Notes under the pieces: model-generated | What the model saw: only the letters and a program-made list of their open reading frames with translations | The model's database searches: none | What the model was told of the DNA's origin: nothing | Source of the DNA: Firmicutes bacterium UBA1065 | GTDB taxonomy: Bacteria; Bacillota; Clostridia; Tissierellales; Sedimentibacteraceae | Assembly: GCA_002316225.1 (NCBI GenBank) | Contig: DCDC01000118.1 | Location: 1-26,808 of the forward strand | Direction: 5' to 3' | Length of the DNA: 26,808 bases | Shown: positions 7,470-14,814 of the stretch, one piece after another | How the letters are laid out: each line of letters opens with the position of its first letter | How positions within the stretch are numbered: the first letter of the stretch is position 1 | Position numbers and translations under genes: made by a program

Positions 7470-8264
7470 TTGGTTAATAGTATTGTTGATATTGATGTAA
7501 ATAAAATTATTCCTAACAAGAACCAGCCCAGGAAAAATTTTGATGAGAAGGCATTGAAAGAATTAAGCCAGTCAATAGAAAACTATGGAATTATACAGCC
7601 CATTACGGTAAGAAAAATCTATGATGACATTTATGAGATAGTGGCCGGAGAAAGGCGCTACAGGGCTGCGAAAATGCTGAAAATGAATACGATTCCTGCT
7701 GTGGTCATCGATGTCAAAGAAGAAGAATCCGCAGCCATGTCTTTGATTGAAAACTTGCAGCGTGAAGATTTGCATTTTATTGAAGAAGCGGCGGCCTACG
7801 AGAGACTTATAGGGGAATTCGGCCTGAGTCAGACCCAATTGGCTCAAAAGCTGGGAAAATCTCAATCGGCAATTGCCAACAAGATGAGAATTCTTAAACT
7901 TCCGGAATCGGTTAAAGAAAAATTAATAGAAGGCAATTTGACCGAACGTCATGCCAGGGCCTTATTAAAGATAAGCGATGAAGAAATTCTTTTAAATCTT
8001 GTTGAAAAAATAATCTCCAAGGATTTAAACGTAAGTGACAGCGAAAAGCTGATAGATTCAATAGCTGATGAGCTGAAAATCAGGAAAAAAGCGGACAAGC
8101 GTCATGTCAGGAACTTTATAAATTATAAAATATATGTGAATACCATAAAAAATGCTTATAATGAAATAGTTAAAACCGGCATTAATGCCAGGTTTGAGCA
8201 GAAAGAATCCGAGGATTTCATTGAAATAATGGTGAAGATTCCCAAGAAAAATATTCAGGGGTGA
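7470..8264 (+). CDS. noc: ParB-family nucleoid occlusion-like protein (Noc-type)
   Basis: This 264-residue ParB/Spo0J-family CTPase precedes parA-parB, the position of noc in Bacillota. Noc binds DNA sites away from the terminus and keeps division septa off the nucleoid. Seen here: N-terminal VDIDVNKIIPNKNQPRKNF, CTP-binding GERRYRA (60-66), SLIENLQREDL, helix-turn-helix LSQTQLAQKLGKSQSAIANK (about 118-137), and a C-terminal domain IYVNTIKNAYNEIV...DFIEIMVKIPK that resembles Noc rather than Spo0J. The TTG start at 7470 follows AAGGGGGAG. The protein begins directly at the ParB core, so the amphipathic membrane-targeting helix at the N-terminus of B. subtilis Noc is not evident. Whether it acts as true Noc or another ParB paralogue cannot be settled from sequence. 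Confidence 0.85.
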   Translation: MVNSIVDIDVNKIIPNKNQPRKNFDEKALKELSQSIENYGIIQPITVRKIYDDIYEIVAGERRYRAAKMLKMNTIPAVVIDVKEEESAAMSLIENLQREDLHFIEEAAAYERLIGEFGLSQTQLAQKLGKSQSAIANKMRILKLPESVKEKLIEGNLTERHARALLKISDEEILLNLVEKIISKDLNVSDSEKLIDSIADELKIRKKADKRHVRNFINYKIYVNTIKNAYNEIVKTGINARFEQKESEDFIEIMVKIPKKNIQG

Positions 8265-8269
8265 TGAAA

Positions 8270-9031
8270 ATGGTCAAGGTCATAAGTATTTTCAATCAAA
8301 AAGGCGGGGTTGGCAAGACAACGACAAATGTCAACCTGTGTGCGGCTTTGGCCTTAAAGGGAAAGAAGGTACTTAGCATTGACATTGACCCCCAGGGTAA
8401 TTCTACCAGCGGATTGGGATTTGACAAGAACCGGTTGGAATATACAATTTATAACGTATTGATTGAAGATTATGACATAAATAAGGTTATACTCAGGACA
8501 GAAGTGGAAAACCTTGACCTCATTCCCGCCAACATAAACCTGGCAGGTGCCGAAATCGAGCTTACAAACGCAAGATACAGGGAAAAAACCCTAAGGGAAA
8601 AAATTAATTTAATTGAAAAAGAATATGATTTCATATTGATTGATTGTCCGCCCTCTTTAGGTTTATTGTCATTAAACGCTCTCACAGCAGCCCACACGGT
8701 CTTGATCCCCATTCAATGTGAATACTATTCTTTGGAAGGAGTGGGCCAGCTTATCGATACCGTAAAGCTGGTCAGGAAAAACCTAAATCCTAAGCTTGAG
8801 ATCGAAGGAGTCATCTTAAACATGTTTGACGGCAGAACCAATCTTTCCATCCAGGTTGTTGAGGAGGTCAAAAAGTATTTTAAAGATAAGGTGTACAGGA
8901 CCGTAATACCGAGAAGCGTCAGGCTTGCCGAAGCTCCCAGCTTTGGAAAGCCTATTATGCTGTATGATGATAAGTCTAAGGGAAGCATAGCTTATATAAG
9001 AGTGTCTGAGGAATTAATTAAAAACAACTAA
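8270..9031 (+). CDS. parA: Chromosome-partitioning ATPase ParA (Soj)
   Basis: This Walker-type ParA ATPase drives origin segregation with ParB and modulates DnaA in B. subtilis. The deviant Walker A is FNQKGGVGKTT (K11-T18 from the chosen start), with DIDPQGNSTSGLG and Walker B FILIDCPPSLGLL, then EYYSLEGVGQL and the NMFDGRTNLS and RSVRLAEAPSFGKP blocks. Start ATG 8270 is chosen because the product begins at the family's usual MVKVISI and because AGGGGTGAT (8257-8265) sits just upstream. In-frame GTG 8261 and ATG 8264, which overlap the noc stop, would add two or three residues. At 253 aa it fits Soj. The gene is translationally coupled to noc and followed 11 nt later by parB. Confidence 0.97.
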   Translation: MVKVISIFNQKGGVGKTTTNVNLCAALALKGKKVLSIDIDPQGNSTSGLGFDKNRLEYTIYNVLIEDYDINKVILRTEVENLDLIPANINLAGAEIELTNARYREKTLREKINLIEKEYDFILIDCPPSLGLLSLNALTAAHTVLIPIQCEYYSLEGVGQLIDTVKLVRKNLNPKLEIEGVILNMFDGRTNLSIQVVEEVKKYFKDKVYRTVIPRSVRLAEAPSFGKPIMLYDDKSKGSIAYIRVSEELIKNN

Positions 9032-9042
9032 GGAGGAGATAT

Positions 9043-9888
9043 ATGGCTGCGAAGAGAAAAGCATTGGGGAAAGGCTTGTCGGCTTTAATACCGGAAGATT
9101 TGGAAAAAGAAGATTATGAAAAAATCAGTGAAATAGATATTGATTTAATTATCCCTAATCCGAATCAGCCTCGCAGGGTTTTTGAACAAGACAAATTGGA
9201 TGAGCTTACTGAGTCCATAAAAAAGTATGGAGTAATCCAACCCATAATCTTACGAAGAGAAGGAGACCTCTATACCATAATTGCCGGAGAGAGAAGATGG
9301 AGGGCATGCAAAAATGCAAACATAAGAACAATTCCTTCCATCGTAAGGGACATTGAAAACAAAAATGCTTCCGAAATAGCCTTGATTGAAAATATCCAAA
9401 GGGAAGACTTAAATCCCATAGATGAAGCAAATGCATATGAATTCATTATGGAAAGGTACGGCATAACCCAGGAAGAGGTTTCAAAAATTGTCGGAAAGTC
9501 AAGAGTATATGTAACCAATATAATGAGACTCAACAATCTGGACGAGTATGTAAAGGATAAAATCATAAAGAATTTAATCACGGCAGGCCATGGCCGGGCT
9601 TTATTGAGCCTGGATAAAGAAAAGCAAAAAACCATAACCGATATGATCATAAGAGATGGTTTAAGCGTAAGAGATGTGGAAAAATTGGTTCGCTCAACCA
9701 AAAAGCCCAGGCGCAGGGAAAAGCCGGCAAAAGATAAATACATAGCATATTTGGAAGAGGTTCTGACAGAGAAGTTTTCAGCAAAGGTAAGTATAAAAAG
9801 CAATAAAAAGAAAGGAAGAATCGAAATCGAATACACCGACAGCGATGATTTAAACAGAATACTTGATATATTAAAAATAGAAGACTAA
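9043..9888 (+). CDS. parB: Chromosome-partitioning protein ParB (Spo0J)
   Basis: ParB is the CTP-dependent DNA clamp that loads at parS sites and organises and segregates the origin region with ParA and SMC. The 281 residues show the N-terminal ParA-stimulating basic peptide AAKRKALGKGLSALIP, the QPRRVF block, CTP-binding GERRWRA (82-88), SLIENIQREDL-like ALIENIQREDL, and the parS-reading helix-turn-helix ITQEEVSKIVGKSRVYVTN (about 141-159). The C-terminal dimerisation domain (YIAYLEEVLTEKF...RIEIEYTDSDDLNRILDIL) is present. ATG 9043 follows a strong AAGGAGGAG. It is the last gene of the mnmE-parB run. A near-consensus parS is at 17831-17846. Confidence 0.97.
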   Translation: MAAKRKALGKGLSALIPEDLEKEDYEKISEIDIDLIIPNPNQPRRVFEQDKLDELTESIKKYGVIQPIILRREGDLYTIIAGERRWRACKNANIRTIPSIVRDIENKNASEIALIENIQREDLNPIDEANAYEFIMERYGITQEEVSKIVGKSRVYVTNIMRLNNLDEYVKDKIIKNLITAGHGRALLSLDKEKQKTITDMIIRDGLSVRDVEKLVRSTKKPRRREKPAKDKYIAYLEEVLTEKFSAKVSIKSNKKKGRIEIEYTDSDDLNRILDILKIED

Positions 9889-9890
9889 TT

Positions 9891-9916
9891 TGACCCTTAT
9901 AATCCGGTCATTTTTT
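9891..9916 (+). terminator. Probable terminator after parB
   Basis: TGACC (9891-9895) pairs with GGTCA (9906-9910), followed directly by six T. The stem is short (5 bp) with a 10-nt loop, so it may be leaky. Its position 2 nt after the parB stop and the clean T-run support the call. Confidence 0.55.
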
Positions 9917-10134
9917 GCAGCATATTAAAATTATCCCCGAATTAAAAAACTTTTTTCTTGTTTATTAATAATTTATCATTCTTTTTTTTATTTTTTTGAA
10001 TATACATATTTATGAATTCGTATAAGCTTCTATTAATTTAAGTAAAGTTATTATTGAAAACAATATGTATTAATTAACAAAAGTAATAAACTTCTTGATT
10101 TTATGTGCGAAAAAGTCAATATTCTTCAAATGAA
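9917..10134. other. AT-rich regulatory spacer upstream of hydrogenase operon
   Basis: The parB-hydC gap is 312 bp. This part is very AT-rich, with long T-tracts (9950-9997), and no coding potential is seen. ATTAATTAAC at 10069-10078 recurs at 10141-10150 within the promoter, 72 bp apart. GTCAAT (10115-10120) and ATTGAC (10134-10139) form a 6-bp inverted repeat around a 13-nt centre that reaches into the -35. No RNA gene is recognisable. Confidence 0.5.
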
Positions 10135-10163
10135 TTGACAATTAATTAACGAAAAGATATAAT
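10135..10163 (+). promoter_or_regulatory. Sigma-A promoter of hydrogenase operon with overlapping Rex-like operator
   Basis: TTGACA (10135-10140) and TATAAT (10158-10163) are perfect with a 17-bp spacer. The segment 10135-10152 reads TTGACAA-TTAA-TTAACGA, matching 11 of 14 fixed positions of the clostridial Rex consensus TTGTTAA-N4-TTAACAA. Rex is an NADH/NAD-sensing repressor that often controls hydrogenase and fermentation genes; binding here would block the -35. The promoter call is strong; the Rex assignment is inference. Confidence 0.85.
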
Positions 10164-10200
10164 GAATTCAAATATATAAAAGCAATGAGGAGGTATTATT

Positions 10201-10686
10201 TTGACAAAAGTACTTGATATCAAGGCGAATGAAAAAAACTTTTTCGAGCTTAAAGAGTACATTGATTCAGTTAAGGGCGCAAAAGGATCCTTAATGCAAG
10301 TTTTGCATAAGGCCCAGGACATCTTCGGATACTTGCCGATAGAAGTACAAAAGTATATTTCAACCGAATTGGGGGTTCCTTTGGCAGAAGTGTATGGAGT
10401 GGCTACATTTTATACACAATTTTCAATTAATCCCAAAGGAAAACACAAAATCGGAGTTTGCCTGGGCACGGCATGCTATGTAAAAGGCTCTCAACTGATC
10501 ATGGACAAATTATCCAAGGAGTTGAACATTAAAGTAGGCCAGACAACAGAAGATAATTTATTTACTCTTGAAGCCACCCGTTGTTTAGGCTGCTGCGGTT
10601 TGGCTCCTGTTATGATGATAGACCAGGATGTATATGGAAAATTAGAGCCTAACAGAATACCTGAAATATTGGAAAAATATAAGTAG
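10201..10686 (+). CDS. hydC: [FeFe]-hydrogenase subunit HydC (NuoE-like, 2Fe-2S)
   Basis: This 161-residue thioredoxin-fold 2Fe-2S subunit is homologous to NuoE of complex I and to HydC of the trimeric bifurcating hydrogenase. The four cluster ligands are visible: C87 and C92 in VCLGTACYVKG, and C128 and C132 in ATRCLGCCGLAPVMMI. The N-terminal helical part contains SLMQVLHKAQDIFGYLP and EVYGVATFYTQF, both family blocks. The start is TTG at 10201, chosen for the GAGGAGGT Shine-Dalgarno 6 nt upstream. It leads a four-gene operon: the next gene starts 10 nt after its stop. It probably passes electrons between HydB and HydA in the cytoplasm. Confidence 0.93.
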   Translation: MTKVLDIKANEKNFFELKEYIDSVKGAKGSLMQVLHKAQDIFGYLPIEVQKYISTELGVPLAEVYGVATFYTQFSINPKGKHKIGVCLGTACYVKGSQLIMDKLSKELNIKVGQTTEDNLFTLEATRCLGCCGLAPVMMIDQDVYGKLEPNRIPEILEKYK

Positions 10687-10696
10687 GGGGAATATC

Positions 10697-11062
10697 ATGA
10701 AGTCATTGGAAGAGTTAAAAAAGTTAAGAGATGAAGCCATTAAGAATGTTGAATTGCGAAATACCGACAAGGATGTTCGTGTTGTTGTAGGTATGGCAAC
10801 CTGTGGAATATCTGCAGGAGCAAGGCCTGTTCTGTCCACATTAGTTGAAGAAGTGGCAAAAAGAAATTTGACAAACGTTTCGGTAGTGCAGACCGGGTGC
10901 ATTGGAATGTGCACATATGAGCCAATAGTTGAAGTTTACGTTCCGGGTAAAGAAAAGGTTACCTATATACATGTTAACCCTGATAAGGCAAAAAGAATCG
11001 TGTCGGAACATTTGGTTAACAACAGAGTCGTAAAAGAATACACAATTGGCTCTGAAAAGTAA
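10697..11062 (+). CDS. Thioredoxin-like (2Fe-2S) ferredoxin subunit of hydrogenase operon
   Basis: This 121-residue protein has a thioredoxin-like 2Fe-2S fold. Cysteines occur as GMATCGISAGARPV (first pair is reduced to one visible Cys in this loop) and QTGCIGMCTYEPIVEVYVPG, similar to the N-terminal domain of NuoF/HydB and to stand-alone NuoE-like ferredoxins. The first loop has C-G-I-S-A-G-A rather than C-x4-C, so only three of four expected cysteine ligands are clear. It lies between hydC and hydB with gaps of 10 and 15 nt. Comparable small extra subunits (called HydD in the four-subunit NADH-dependent hydrogenase of Thermoanaerobacter) are known, and I infer a similar electron-transfer role. 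The symbol is left open. Confidence 0.85.
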   Translation: MKSLEELKKLRDEAIKNVELRNTDKDVRVVVGMATCGISAGARPVLSTLVEEVAKRNLTNVSVVQTGCIGMCTYEPIVEVYVPGKEKVTYIHVNPDKAKRIVSEHLVNNRVVKEYTIGSEK

Positions 11063-11077
11063 CAGGAGAAAGCGAGG

Positions 11078-12874
11078 ATGGTTATGAAGATTTACAGATC
11101 TCATGTGTTGGTTTGCGGAGGGACAGGCTGCAGTTCTTCTAATTCAGCCCAAATCAGGGAAAGATTCATAGAAAAAATAAAAGAATTAAACTTGGATAAT
11201 GAAGTTCAGGTTATAGGTACCGGCTGCTTCGGACTTTGTGAAGAGGGACCGGTTGTAATAGTATATCCTGAAGGTTCATTTTATGCCCGAATGACTGTAG
11301 ACAGGGTGGATGAAATTGTTGAAGAGCACTTATTAAAAGGAAGAATAGTAAGAAAATACTTATTTGACGAAAGTGCCAAGGACGAAAAACTAAAAGCACT
11401 CAGCGAAGTAGATTTTTACAGTAAACAAATGAGAGTTGCCCTTAGAAACTGCGGCCTAATAAATCCGGAAAACATTAACGAATATATAGCAAGAGACGGA
11501 TATATGGCATTGGGAAAAGTGCTTACGGAAATGACTCCGGAACAAGTTATTCAGTTAGTGAAGGACTCCGGTTTAAGAGGAAGAGGCGGAGCCGGATTTT
11601 CAACGGGATTGAAATGGAGCTTTGCGGCACCAAACAAGGCAGACCAAAAATATATAATTTGCAATGCTGACGAAGGTGACCCGGGTGCATTTATGGACAG
11701 AAGCGTTCTGGAAGGTGACCCTCATTCTGTCCTTGAAGCAATGGCCATAGCAGGTTATGCCATCGGAGCCACAAAAGGATTCATCTACATCAGGGCTGAA
11801 TATCCTATAGCGGTTCACAGGTTGAGCATAGCAATTCAACAGGCAAGGGAATTAGGTCTTTTAGGCAAAAATTTGTTCAATTCAGGTTTTGACTTTGATA
11901 TAGAATTAAGGTTAGGAGCAGGAGCTTTCGTTTGCGGTGAAGAAACAGCCTTATTGCAGTCAATAGAAGGCAAAAGAGGAATGTCAAGAAATAAACCTCC
12001 TTTCCCGGCAAATAAAGGTTTGTGGGGGAAACCCACGGTAATTAACAATGTGGAAACCCTGGCAAATATTCCGCAAATAATACTCAAGGGACCCGAATGG
12101 TTCAGAAGCTTTGGTACAGAAAAATCACCGGGAACAAAAGTATTTGCATTAGGCGGCAAAATTAATAATACCGGTCTTGTGGAAGTACCTATGGGTACAA
12201 CCTTAAGAGAGGTTATTTATGATATAGGAGGCGGCTGTCCTAAGGGTAAAGAATTTAAAGCAGTTCAGACAGGAGGACCTTCAGGCGGATGCCTCACCAA
12301 GGATCACCTTGATACTCCAATAGAATATGAAACTCTTACCGCTGCAGGTTCAATGATGGGCTCCGGCGGTATGATCGTAATGGATGAAGATAACTGCATG
12401 GTTGATATTGCAAGATTTTTCCTTGATTTTACGGTTGATGAATCCTGCGGCAAGTGTACACCCTGCAGAGAGGGTACAAAACGCATGAAGGAAATCTTAG
12501 ATAAAATTACCGAAGGCAAAGGCACCATGGAAGATCTCGACAAATTGGAAAAACTTGCCATAAATATCAAGGAAACCTCCCTTTGCGGCTTGGGACAAAC
12601 AGCACCAAATCCTGTATTATCAACATTGAAATATTTCAGAGACGAATATGAAGCCCATGTTAAGGAAAAACGCTGCCCGGCAGGTGTTTGCCAGTCACTA
12701 TTGAAATATATTATAACCATGGATTGTAGAGGATGTACAAAGTGTGCGAGAATATGTCCTGTTGGAGCAATAGAAGGTAAGGTAAAAGAAGTTCACGTTA
12801 TCAATCAGGATAAGTGTATTAAGTGCGGTTCTTGTATGGATGCTTGTACCTTCCATGCAATTATCAAGAAGTAG
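11078..12874 (+). CDS. hydB: [FeFe]-hydrogenase flavoprotein subunit HydB (NuoF-like, NADH and FMN binding)
   Basis: HydB is the diaphorase and bifurcation subunit that takes electrons from NADH. The 598 residues contain, in order: an N-terminal thioredoxin-like 2Fe-2S domain (VCGGTGCSSSNS, GTGCFGLCEEGPVV); the NADH/FMN Rossmann region GLRGRGGAGFSTGLKW (about 165) with CNADEGDPGAFMDRS and GAGAFVCGEETALLQSIEG; an SLBB segment; the 4Fe-4S motif ESCGKCTPCREGTKRM (about 455); and a C-terminal two-cluster ferredoxin CRGCTKCARICPVGA / CIKCGSCMDACTF (from about 549). The extended C-terminal ferredoxin distinguishes it from plain NuoF. ATG 11078 follows AGGAGA; in-frame ATG 11084 is an alternative. 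HydA begins 16 nt after the stop. Confidence 0.95.
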   Translation: MVMKIYRSHVLVCGGTGCSSSNSAQIRERFIEKIKELNLDNEVQVIGTGCFGLCEEGPVVIVYPEGSFYARMTVDRVDEIVEEHLLKGRIVRKYLFDESAKDEKLKALSEVDFYSKQMRVALRNCGLINPENINEYIARDGYMALGKVLTEMTPEQVIQLVKDSGLRGRGGAGFSTGLKWSFAAPNKADQKYIICNADEGDPGAFMDRSVLEGDPHSVLEAMAIAGYAIGATKGFIYIRAEYPIAVHRLSIAIQQARELGLLGKNLFNSGFDFDIELRLGAGAFVCGEETALLQSIEGKRGMSRNKPPFPANKGLWGKPTVINNVETLANIPQIILKGPEWFRSFGTEKSPGTKVFALGGKINNTGLVEVPMGTTLREVIYDIGGGCPKGKEFKAVQTGGPSGGCLTKDHLDTPIEYETLTAAGSMMGSGGMIVMDEDNCMVDIARFFLDFTVDESCGKCTPCREGTKRMKEILDKITEGKGTMEDLDKLEKLAINIKETSLCGLGQTAPNPVLSTLKYFRDEYEAHVKEKRCPAGVCQSLLKYIITMDCRGCTKCARICPVGAIEGKVKEVHVINQDKCIKCGSCMDACTFHAIIKK

Positions 12875-12890
12875 AAAGGCTGGTGCAAAT

Positions 12891-14702
12891 ATGGATAAAG
12901 TAAATTTAACTATAAACGGAATAAATGTCAGTGTACCAAAAGATTATACGGTGCTTCTGGCAGCTAAGGAAGCAGGTATTGATATTCCTACCCTTTGCTA
13001 TTTAAAGGATATAAATGAAGTAGCCGCTTGCAGATTGTGTATAGCAGAAGTCGATATAAAAGGGGTTCCCATGAGAAACCTGCCTGCTACTTGTGTTCTT
13101 CAGGTTCAGGAAGGCATGAACGTAAGAACAAATACCAAAAGAGTAAGAGATGCAGTCAGAATGAACTTGGAGCTGATACTGGCAAATCACAACAGGGAAT
13201 GCTTGACTTGCATGAGAAACGGTACATGTGAACTGCAAAAACTCTGTGATGAAATGAATATCAGGGACATAGAATTCCAAGGAGCAAAGAGAGAAGCAAA
13301 AATCGACAACTTGTCATATTCAATTGTAAGAGACACAAGCAAGTGCATTCTTTGCGGAAGGTGTGTAAGTACCTGCAGGGATGTACAAGGAATAGGCATT
13401 TTGGATTTTACAAAGAGGGGATTTGTTACAGAAGTAGCTCCGGCCTTTGATTACAGCATGAAGGATGTACCCTGCGTATATTGCGGTCAATGCATCCAGG
13501 CATGCCCGGTGGCAGCTCTTAGAGAAAGAACCTATATTGATGATGTTTGGGATGCCATAGATGATCCCGATAAATTTGTAGTTGTGCAGACAGCACCGGG
13601 AGTCAGAGCATCCTTGGGTGAAGAATTCGGGCTTCCTGTAGGAACCGATGTAACCGGAAGAATGGTTGCCGCCCTTAGAAGAATAGGTTTTGATAAAGTA
13701 TTTGACACCAATTTCTCGGCAGACCTGACAATTTTGGAGGAAGGTACTGAGCTCCTGGACAGGATAAAAAACGGCGGCAAACTGCCTATGATTACCTCAT
13801 GCTCACCCGGATGGATTCGTTTCTGCGAATTCAATTATCCGGAATTCCTTGATAACCTGTCAACATGCAAGTCACCGCAACAAATGTTTGGTGCTATGGT
13901 GAAATCCTACTATGCTCAAAAAGCAGGAATAGATCCCAAAAAGATAGTCTGCGTATCCATAATGCCGTGTACATCAAAGAAGACAGAAGCCAACAGGCCG
14001 GAAATGGAAGTAGACGGGATCAGAGATGTAGATTTTTCATTGACCACAAGAGAATTGGGCGACATGATTAAGCAGGCAAGAATTAATTTCATTGATCTTC
14101 CTGATGAAGAGCCTGACAGCATAATGGGAGAATATACAGGGGCCGGTGTAATCTTCGGCGCAACCGGCGGCGTAATGGAAGCAGCCTTGCGTACGGTTGC
14201 AGACATACTGACAGGTAAGGATTTGGAAAACTTTGAATATCAGGATGTGAGAGGCCTTGAAGGAGTAAAGGAAGCAAGTGTAGTGCTTCCGATTAACGGA
14301 AAAGATACAGAGGTTAAAATTGCGGTTGCCCATGGAACAGCCAATGCTGCCAAGGTCTTGGATGCCGTTAAAAGAGGTGAAAAAGAGTATCACTTCATAG
14401 AAGTTATGGCTTGTCCGGGAGGATGTGTTCACGGAGGAGGCCAGTCTCATGTATCTGCAAAGAAGAGACTTGATGTTAATCCAAAGGCAAAACGTGCGGA
14501 TGCATTGTATGAACTTGACAGATCCCTGCCTCTGAGAAAGTCCCATAAAAATCCGGAAGTTATAAAACTGTATGAAGAATTCCTGAAAGAACCAAACGGC
14601 CACATTTCACACAAATACTTGCACACCCATTATCATAAGCGCAGTCCTTATGAGCTTGCTCAAGAGGAAGAATACGAAAAATTAATGGAAAAACTGAAAT
14701 AG
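12891..14702 (+). CDS. hydA: NADH/ferredoxin-linked [FeFe]-hydrogenase catalytic subunit HydA
   Basis: This catalytic subunit makes or oxidises H2 at the H-cluster in the cytoplasm. The 603 residues hold a plant-type 2Fe-2S (C36, C47, C50, C68), a His-ligated 4Fe-4S (H100, C104, C107, C113), and two 4Fe-4S clusters (C152/155/158/162 and C195/198/201/205). The H-cluster domain has L1 TSCSPGW (302-308), L2 MPCTSKK (358-364) and L3 MACPGGCVHGGG (506-517, C508 and C512). The C-terminal small-subunit domain ends near HKYLHTHYHKR. L1 has Ser305 where many enzymes have a second Cys (TSCCP). ATG 12891 is preferred because the product then starts exactly at the 2Fe-2S domain; upstream in-frame starts overlap hydB. 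The operon context (HydC, HydB) supports the electron-bifurcating type. Maturases HydE, F and G are not in the window. Confidence 0.95.
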   Translation: MDKVNLTINGINVSVPKDYTVLLAAKEAGIDIPTLCYLKDINEVAACRLCIAEVDIKGVPMRNLPATCVLQVQEGMNVRTNTKRVRDAVRMNLELILANHNRECLTCMRNGTCELQKLCDEMNIRDIEFQGAKREAKIDNLSYSIVRDTSKCILCGRCVSTCRDVQGIGILDFTKRGFVTEVAPAFDYSMKDVPCVYCGQCIQACPVAALRERTYIDDVWDAIDDPDKFVVVQTAPGVRASLGEEFGLPVGTDVTGRMVAALRRIGFDKVFDTNFSADLTILEEGTELLDRIKNGGKLPMITSCSPGWIRFCEFNYPEFLDNLSTCKSPQQMFGAMVKSYYAQKAGIDPKKIVCVSIMPCTSKKTEANRPEMEVDGIRDVDFSLTTRELGDMIKQARINFIDLPDEEPDSIMGEYTGAGVIFGATGGVMEAALRTVADILTGKDLENFEYQDVRGLEGVKEASVVLPINGKDTEVKIAVAHGTANAAKVLDAVKRGEKEYHFIEVMACPGGCVHGGGQSHVSAKKRLDVNPKAKRADALYELDRSLPLRKSHKNPEVIKLYEEFLKEPNGHISHKYLHTHYHKRSPYELAQEEEYEKLMEKLK

Positions 14703-14710
14703 GAAAATAA

Positions 14711-14744
14711 AAAAATATTCTCTGTGAAAACAGAGAATATTTTT
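14711..14744 (+). terminator. Strong intrinsic terminator after hydA
   Basis: A perfect 15-bp stem AAAAATATTCTCTGT / ACAGAGAATATTTTT closes on a GAAA tetraloop, 8 nt after the hydA stop. The 3' arm supplies the T-run. It separates the hydrogenase operon from pyrC. Confidence 0.93.
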
Positions 14745-14749
14745 ATTTG

Positions 14750-14778
14750 TAAACAATTATTCCATACTATGCTATAAT
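14750..14778 (+). promoter_or_regulatory. Sigma-A promoter for pyrC (extended -10)
   Basis: TGCTATAAT (14770-14778) is a perfect extended -10. A -35-like TAAACA (14750-14755) lies 17 bp upstream. The start site would be near 14785, leaving a leader of only about 30 nt, so there is no room for a PyrR attenuator of the kind found before pyrB. Confidence 0.7.
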
Positions 14779-14814
14779 CAGTATAAATAATTGAATAGGG
14801 AGAGCAGGTGGAAA

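Noticed and set aside
12840..12890. Upstream extension of hydA to an ATG within hydB
   Set aside because: The extra 17 residues overlap hydB ferredoxin codons, while ATG 12891 begins exactly at the usual 2Fe-2S domain.
14037..14603. 188-codon minus-strand open frame inside hydA
   Set aside because: It is antisense to the H-cluster domain and has no recognisable domain or ribosome binding site.
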